From the NCBI RefSeq assembly GCF_029893805.1, contig NZ_JARXYP010000002.1:3162001-3226000 (forward strand): a stretch of DNA of 64,000 nt, read 5' to 3'. Below are positions 59,284-64,000 of this stretch, piece after piece; positions within the stretch are counted from its first letter, which is position 1, and each line of letters opens with the position of its first letter. Source of the DNA: Streptomyces sp. SAI-135. Lineage in GTDB: Bacteria > Actinomycetota > Actinomycetes > Streptomycetales > Streptomycetaceae. The position numbers were made by a program, and so were the translations under genes. A model generated the notes under the pieces. It did not search any database, was not told where the DNA came from, and saw only the letters and a program-made list of their open reading frames with translations.

Positions 59284-62200
59284 CTACTGCGTGGGGTGGT
59301 CCGGGGAGGGTCTTACTCCCTGGGGAGTAGTGCGCCAGTGGCCGGTGGCGACAGACAGGAGGGTGAATCTGCGGGCGAGTCGGCGGACGTCGGGGTGATC
59401 AGGGCCGAGTATGCGGCGGCCGTCCAGGAGCACTTCCCGGCACAGAGCCAAGGCCCTGCGGGGATGACCGGACCAGAGGACGGCGTAGGAATGGGCGATA
59501 CGCCGGTACCAGGTGCGTGGATGGTCGCGGCCGTAAGTGCGGGTGCTGTCGGCGACGAGGCCCTCGTAGCCCCCGACTGCCTTGCGAACGCGGCCGGTGA
59601 GACGAAGGGCCCGGGCCTCGCTGCCGCGGGCGTTCAGAGTCTCGTCGTGGTCGGGACCGTACAGCCTCACCATGGCCTCGACACGAGTCCGGTGCATGGC
59701 CAGGGACCGTCGGATCCTACCGCTGGCACGCAGGCCGGCGGCCCGCCACCACAGTTGCTCCAGCGTGTACGGATGGTCGGGGCCGTAAAGGTCCAGAGCC
59801 TGTTCGAGCAATCGCCGTTGCACAGCCGCGAATTTCCAGACGAACCCCACCGACCAGTAGGAACCGCCGAGCGTTCGCAGAGCGTAGCGGCTCTGTTTAC
59901 TGTCCGGTCCTGTCCCAGACATATGGAGAGCCAGGACACGCCGTCGCACACCAAGTGCCTTGAAACGCCGATTGACCGCTCTGTAGTCACCGGCGAGGTC
60001 GTTCAGCAATACGATGGTGTTCCTGTGCCGCGGTCCGAGAACCCGTACGAACTCGGCATGCAGAGCGCGGCGCATCCGCAGCGCATCCCTGCGCTTTCCC
60101 GTCCGCCGCACGGCGTCGACCTGCTCGGACCGCGCCAGCAGGGTCCAGGGGTGGTCCGGACCGTAGAACCGTGTGTAGTCGTCCACCGACCGAGTGATCG
60201 CCGCGACCCACTCCGGAAGGCGACTGGTCCTGGCGTAGGCCCCTGCCAAGTGTCGCCGCATGACGATCGTGTACCGATGGTCGGTCCCGTGCCTCCGTTC
60301 CAGCGTCGCCATCGCCTCCCTGTAGCGGGCGATGCCCCGCTCGTAGTCGCCCAGCCAGATCTCGACATCTGCGAGCAAGGCAGCACTCCAGGGGACGTCC
60401 TCGTCTGCAGCGCCGTACCGGGCGATGCGCTCCTCCAGGGTCCGCTCCCTCAGTTCACGGGCCTCCTCTCCCCGGTTCATCCGCAGAAGTAGGTCCGCCA
60501 GCAATTCATCGGCGCGCAGCACCAGCGCGTGTCTGGCGCCCAGGGAGTACACGGCCTCCTCGCGAGTGCGCCGAACCAGCGTCTCAGCCTCCTCGTACGA
60601 GAGCGCACTCCGCAGCCCCACCGCCAGGTCGATGCGCGCTCCCAGCGTCCACGGGTGCCCAGGCCCGTAGATCCGTTCCGACTCCCCTACCACCCGGCGA
60701 GCCACCTCGATCGCCTCCGGGTAGTGCCCCGCCTCCACGCACGTATCGGCGTACACGCTGCGGGCACGCAGGGTGTCCGTGTCGTCGGAGCCCAACAACC
60801 TCTCGAAATCGGCGAGGAGCTCGGCGGCATGCTCATGTGCCTCCCGGTGCCGCAGCGCGTTGCGCAGTCCGTGGACCACCCACTCACGTGCATCCAGGAC
60901 ATCAGGGTGGTCGGGCCCGTGCAGGGCCGTCAGGTCGTCGACGTTCCGGTGGAACTGCGCCAGCGCCTCCTCGTACCGTTCGAGCTGCGCGAGCGCGTTG
61001 GCCCACGTCACTCGTACGGACGCCAGGCTTCGAGGATCGTCGGCGAGCAACTGCTCCGCATCCTCCAAAGCCCGGCGGGCGACCTCCAGGGACTCGTCGT
61101 ACAACCCGGCCGACATGCAGTTGGCCGCCAGCCTGGTCCTGGTCCACACGGTCTCCGTCGAGTCGTGGTCCGCTCCCGACTCCTGTTCTGCCAGCAGCCC
61201 GCGCAGCAGTTCCGCGCCCTCGGCCGCGCGGCCGGCCGAGTCGTAGAAGTCGACCAGCCGGCTGAGCCCACCGGAATCACGCGCGAGTGCCGACCCGCTG
61301 GCCGGCAACAGCCGTTCGCGGACGGCCTCGGAGATCGCGACCGCCTCGGCCAGCCGTCCCGCCGCTCCGTAGGTCCGGGCCAGATCGCTCTGCGCCTCGA
61401 TCGTGTCACTGTGGTCGGGGCCTCGCAGTCGTTCGACGTCGTGCACCAGGTGCTCGAAGTGCGAGACCGCGAGATCGAAGTGACCTGCCGCACGATGGGC
61501 GTAGGCCAGGTCCCTCCGGACGGCGAGCGTTTCCTCGTGGTCGGGGCCGTTGTTCCTCTCCACGATGGTGAGCAGCCGGTCGAGGGGAGCGACGGCGGAC
61601 TCGGAGCGACCGGTCCTGTCCCGGACGTCGGCCAGCGTCGCCAAGGCCATGAGCAGGGCGGCCGACTCGGTCTCCAGCCCCGTGGACAGGCACAACAGGG
61701 TCTCCTCTGCGGCGTCGAGGGCCCGCGCCGACTCCCCGACTCGGAGCAGATAGCGGGACATCCAGCCACGCAGCGCGGTAAGCCGTGTCGTGGGCTCCTC
61801 ACCCAGGACGGCCAAGTCGCCGGCCACCGCATTCCACAACCCGTCCACCTGATCGGCCAGCTGATCCCCCTCCTCGCGCCGCTCCCATGCCTCACGCAGC
61901 GGTATCCGCTCATCGTCCAGGCACTCCCCGACGACGCCGGCCATCTCTGCCAACGCTTCCTCCGCGCGGGCCCTGTCCCGCACCACCCGCTGGGTCAGCC
62001 GGTGCAGGGCCACGCTGCCACTGCCCACCCGGGTGGCCAGCGAGGCCTCCACCAGCAGTCCCACGGCCCGCTCCACATCGGCCCGGCCGACACCCGGACG
62101 ATGCCGCCCCGCGATCGCCTGGAGCAACGGCACTGCCACCCCTGACGGCGCCAGTAGGCCCAGCGCGTCCAGCAAAACCCGTACGAGCCCCGTGTCGTCG

Positions 62201-63255
62201 CGCTGCTCGACCTGCTGCACGGACAGCAGCACGGCCTCCGCCATCCTGTGCGGGTACCGCTCACCCGGCACAGCTGCCAGCAGCCGCGCGACCGGCACGG
62301 TCCGCAACCGTTCCAGACATCCGCCGTAGCCGATGTGTTCGTTCTTGATCACAGCCGCCGACTGCGCGAGGGCGACGGGCAACCGACCCAATTCCTCTGC
62401 GAGTTCTAGCGCCCCCTCCGGATCGTCGAGACCTGTGCGCTCGTGCAGAAAGGCGAGAGCCTCCGGCTGAGTGAAGACTCCGACGTCCACCTGCCCGCCG
62501 ACGGCGATGTTCCCGAAGGCCCGAGACGTGGTGGTCACCACGACCTCGGCACGACCGGACGTCGGCAGCCAGTCCGCTACCTCGTCCGGGTCGACGGCGT
62601 TGTCCACCACGAGCAGACACCGCTCGTCGGCGCGCCCGATCCAGGTGAGTGCGGCGCGGGCCGAGGTCTCGGCGTCCTCGCCGGACTCCCGCACGCCCAG
62701 CTGCGCCGCAAGTTCGGCGAGGCCCGACACCAGCTGTCCACGAGTCTCGCCATTGATCCAGGCGACCACCGGCCACGCGTCCTCGACCCGCGACCGAGCG
62801 TAGGCAGCTGCCAACTGTGTCTTGCCGACGCCCCGCGTCCCCGTCACCGTGCGGACGACCGCCAATCGGTGGTCAGCGGCAGTCCTGGCGAGTTCCGCGA
62901 CCAGGCCGTCGCGCGGTTGGAAACCCACGGGGCGACGCGGCAGCTCGCCCGTCCGGACCAGTGTCGCGGCACGTGGTCCCGGATGACCGTTGGAGGTGAC
63001 CGAGACGGTGGAGTGTGCAAAGTCGAGATGGATCGGGACATCCGTGCCCGACGCGGAACGATCGACGGTGTACCAGCCGGCCCACGCTCCGATCGCCGCG
63101 GCGACCACACCCCCGGCCGCGACACCGACCGAGGCACGGTCACCGTCGTCCGGCGGCATGAAGGGCAGACCGGCGCCGTAGAAGAGCATGAAAGCCGCGC
63201 CGAATCCGACCAGAGCGAGCGCGATCGCCATTGCCCAGCGCACTCCCGGCCGCAT
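59284..63255 (-). CDS. Membrane-anchored STAND NTPase with kinesin-light-chain-like TPR array
   Basis: This 1323-residue protein has two N-terminal transmembrane segments (about 8-30 and 44-62), a short linker and an NB-ARC/STAND NTPase. Walker A is GTRGVGKT at 139-146 and Walker B LLVVDNA at 214-220. A winged-helix-like segment (VALHRLTQRVVRDRA) follows. The C-terminal ~850 residues hold at least twelve TPR-type repeats marked by variants of YGPDHPxTL. STAND proteins switch from ADP-bound to ATP-bound oligomers when the repeats detect a signal. No effector other than the membrane segment is seen. The ATG at 63255 has AAGGGGGA upstream. Function unknown; signalling or defence are possibilities. 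Confidence 0.85.
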   Translation of the reverse strand: MRPGVRWAMAIALALVGFGAAFMLFYGAGLPFMPPDDGDRASVGVAAGGVVAAAIGAWAGWYTVDRSASGTDVPIHLDFAHSTVSVTSNGHPGPRAATLVRTGELPRRPVGFQPRDGLVAELARTAADHRLAVVRTVTGTRGVGKTQLAAAYARSRVEDAWPVVAWINGETRGQLVSGLAELAAQLGVRESGEDAETSARAALTWIGRADERCLLVVDNAVDPDEVADWLPTSGRAEVVVTTTSRAFGNIAVGGQVDVGVFTQPEALAFLHERTGLDDPEGALELAEELGRLPVALAQSAAVIKNEHIGYGGCLERLRTVPVARLLAAVPGERYPHRMAEAVLLSVQQVEQRDDTGLVRVLLDALGLLAPSGVAVPLLQAIAGRHRPGVGRADVERAVGLLVEASLATRVGSGSVALHRLTQRVVRDRARAEEALAEMAGVVGECLDDERIPLREAWERREEGDQLADQVDGLWNAVAGDLAVLGEEPTTRLTALRGWMSRYLLRVGESARALDAAEETLLCLSTGLETESAALLMALATLADVRDRTGRSESAVAPLDRLLTIVERNNGPDHEETLAVRRDLAYAHRAAGHFDLAVSHFEHLVHDVERLRGPDHSDTIEAQSDLARTYGAAGRLAEAVAISEAVRERLLPASGSALARDSGGLSRLVDFYDSAGRAAEGAELLRGLLAEQESGADHDSTETVWTRTRLAANCMSAGLYDESLEVARRALEDAEQLLADDPRSLASVRVTWANALAQLERYEEALAQFHRNVDDLTALHGPDHPDVLDAREWVVHGLRNALRHREAHEHAAELLADFERLLGSDDTDTLRARSVYADTCVEAGHYPEAIEVARRVVGESERIYGPGHPWTLGARIDLAVGLRSALSYEEAETLVRRTREEAVYSLGARHALVLRADELLADLLLRMNRGEEARELRERTLEERIARYGAADEDVPWSAALLADVEIWLGDYERGIARYREAMATLERRHGTDHRYTIVMRRHLAGAYARTSRLPEWVAAITRSVDDYTRFYGPDHPWTLLARSEQVDAVRRTGKRRDALRMRRALHAEFVRVLGPRHRNTIVLLNDLAGDYRAVNRRFKALGVRRRVLALHMSGTGPDSKQSRYALRTLGGSYWSVGFVWKFAAVQRRLLEQALDLYGPDHPYTLEQLWWRAAGLRASGRIRRSLAMHRTRVEAMVRLYGPDHDETLNARGSEARALRLTGRVRKAVGGYEGLVADSTRTYGRDHPRTWYRRIAHSYAVLWSGHPRRALALCREVLLDGRRILGPDHPDVRRLARRFTLLSVATGHWRTTPQGVRPSPDHPTQ

Positions 63256-63344
63256 ACCCCGTCCCCCTTCGGTGCACGGCACGATTGTGAGGGAGGCAAG
63301 GTCCTTGAGGAAGGCCCTTCAGCAAGGTGAACGGACCGCGCAGA

Positions 63345-64000
63345 TCAGGACGGCGTGCGGGCCGCTGCCAGGAGTCTGGTGACGTCGTCCGCGCAGATCG
63401 TCAGGGCCGTGCCGACCGTCGTCAGGACATCCCGTTCCGGTGGGGTGTACGGGCCGTCCGCGAGGGCGATGCGGGCCGCCTGGAGGAGGATCGACTCACG
63501 GCCGGGCGGGGCGAGGTGGGGGGCGAGGGGGTCGAGGGCCTCGTGGAGCTCTATGGAGAGGCCGGCCCCGCAGGGGCGGTCGTGGAGCCGCCCGGTGTCC
63601 TCGGCGAGGGCCTCGACCAGGGTTTCGAGCTGGTCCTCCGTGCAGTCGTCGAAGCCCGCCGCGCGGACCGTGACGGCCGCGGTCTCCAGGGAGGTGCGCG
63701 AGCAGGTGCCGCCCGCCGCGAGGACCGCGAGCGCGACCGTGTGGACGGCGTCGCGGAGCATCGCCGAGAAGCGGGTCGTGGTGGGGTGGTCCAGGACGTC
63801 CATGCCGAAGTGGCGCCGGCAGGCCGCGCACTCCACCACCGGTGCGGTGTCACCGCGCGGCAGGACCGGGACGCCCAGCACCACGACCCGGCGGCGGCCG
63901 CTCAGCCGCTGGTAGTTGCGGTCGCCCCCGCAGCCGGGGCAGAAGAACTCGCCGTCGCCGACGGTCGTCCACGCGGTACGGGTGCCCAGGAGGCGCGCAG
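63345..64000 (-). CDS. TerB-like protein with N-terminal zinc ribbon, start beyond window
   Basis: The frame is open to the right edge, so the start is outside. It reads TAWTTVGDGEFFCPGCGGDRN, then a second CxxC (VVECAACRRHFG), forming a zinc ribbon. A TerB-type helical domain follows (FSAMLRDAVHTVALAVLAAGG, VRAAGFDDCTEDQLETLVEAL, LLQAARIALADGPYTPPERDVLTTVGTAL). TerB-like domains bind metal and are linked to tellurite resistance and membrane stress, but the biochemical role is unclear. It is upstream of the STAND gene on the same strand with 89 nt between. Confidence 0.82.
   Translation of the reverse strand, partial: ARLLGTRTAWTTVGDGEFFCPGCGGDRNYQRLSGRRRVVVLGVPVLPRGDTAPVVECAACRRHFGMDVLDHPTTTRFSAMLRDAVHTVALAVLAAGGTCSRTSLETAAVTVRAAGFDDCTEDQLETLVEALAEDTGRLHDRPCGAGLSIELHEALDPLAPHLAPPGRESILLQAARIALADGPYTPPERDVLTTVGTALTICADDVTRLLAAARTPS

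Overview
This window looks like a chromosomal core segment of a Streptomyces or close relative. The DNA is very GC-rich with strong third-position GC bias. GTG starts are common, and many neighbouring genes are coupled through ATGA or TGATG overlaps. The content is typical of Streptomyces: GlnR-like boxes, a Zur-controlled zinc importer, class F sortase, SigE-family sigma factor, XRE/DUF5753 plus DUF397 genes, an excalibur protein and a SanA/YdcF protein. From memory the gene order (nitrate/nitrite assimilation, ppdK, dusB, glyS, zinc ABC genes, zur, uppS, recO) matches the S. coelicolor core; no search was run.

Region 1 (1-13.7 kb) is dominated by assimilatory nitrate and nitrite reduction: a partial sirohydrochlorin chelatase (siroheme supply), a NasA-type nitrate reductase, a NirB-like FAD oxidoreductase, NirB and NirD. 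All three transcription units are preceded by half-sites in GlnR-like spacing. nirD carries a one-base frameshift as written. Interspersed are an M4 metalloprotease, small redox proteins, a secreted protein paired with a class F sortase, and a chloramphenicol-phosphotransferase-like kinase.

Region 2 (13.7-31.3 kb) holds a TetR/SDR pair sharing an operator-like palindrome, a LysE exporter, another SDR, an excalibur protein, a lipoprotein, pyruvate phosphate dikinase, a ROK regulator divergent from a glucosylglycerate-hydrolase-like plus debranching-enzyme operon, a membrane sulfatase-like protein, dusB and an MFS exporter.

Region 3 (31.3-41.9 kb) begins with a 115-bp tandem repeat array. It contains a 1421-residue P-type ATPase whose N-terminal half looks like a dead copy of the ATPase core, an XRE/MmyB regulator divergent from an MFS exporter, a TetR regulator, an aldo/keto reductase behind a 36-bp inverted repeat, and a LysE exporter behind a 17-bp-arm inverted repeat.

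Region 4 (41.9-48.4 kb) is housekeeping: glyS, the zinc importer znuABC-like genes with a Zur box on the promoter, zur, uppS and recO. recO has a duplicated start region that makes a 19-residue leader ORF. Four 16-bp repeats lie between recO and uppS.

Region 5 (48.4-64 kb) is more accessory: a decayed XRE/DUF397 cassette, a secreted S33 peptidase, a class A beta-lactamase whose best Shine-Dalgarno points at an ATC codon, a tyrosine-phosphatase-like protein, an ECF sigma factor with a membrane partner, a DHDPS-family enzyme, a two-component system behind an MMPL exporter, a 1323-residue membrane-anchored STAND/TPR protein, and a truncated TerB-like protein.

Across the window, seven copies of a 20-nt hairpin motif (GCGCAGTTCCCCGCGCCCCT or one mismatch) sit just downstream of stop codons, always oriented with the upstream gene. 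I saw no rRNA, tRNA, CRISPR array, insertion sequence or prophage gene.
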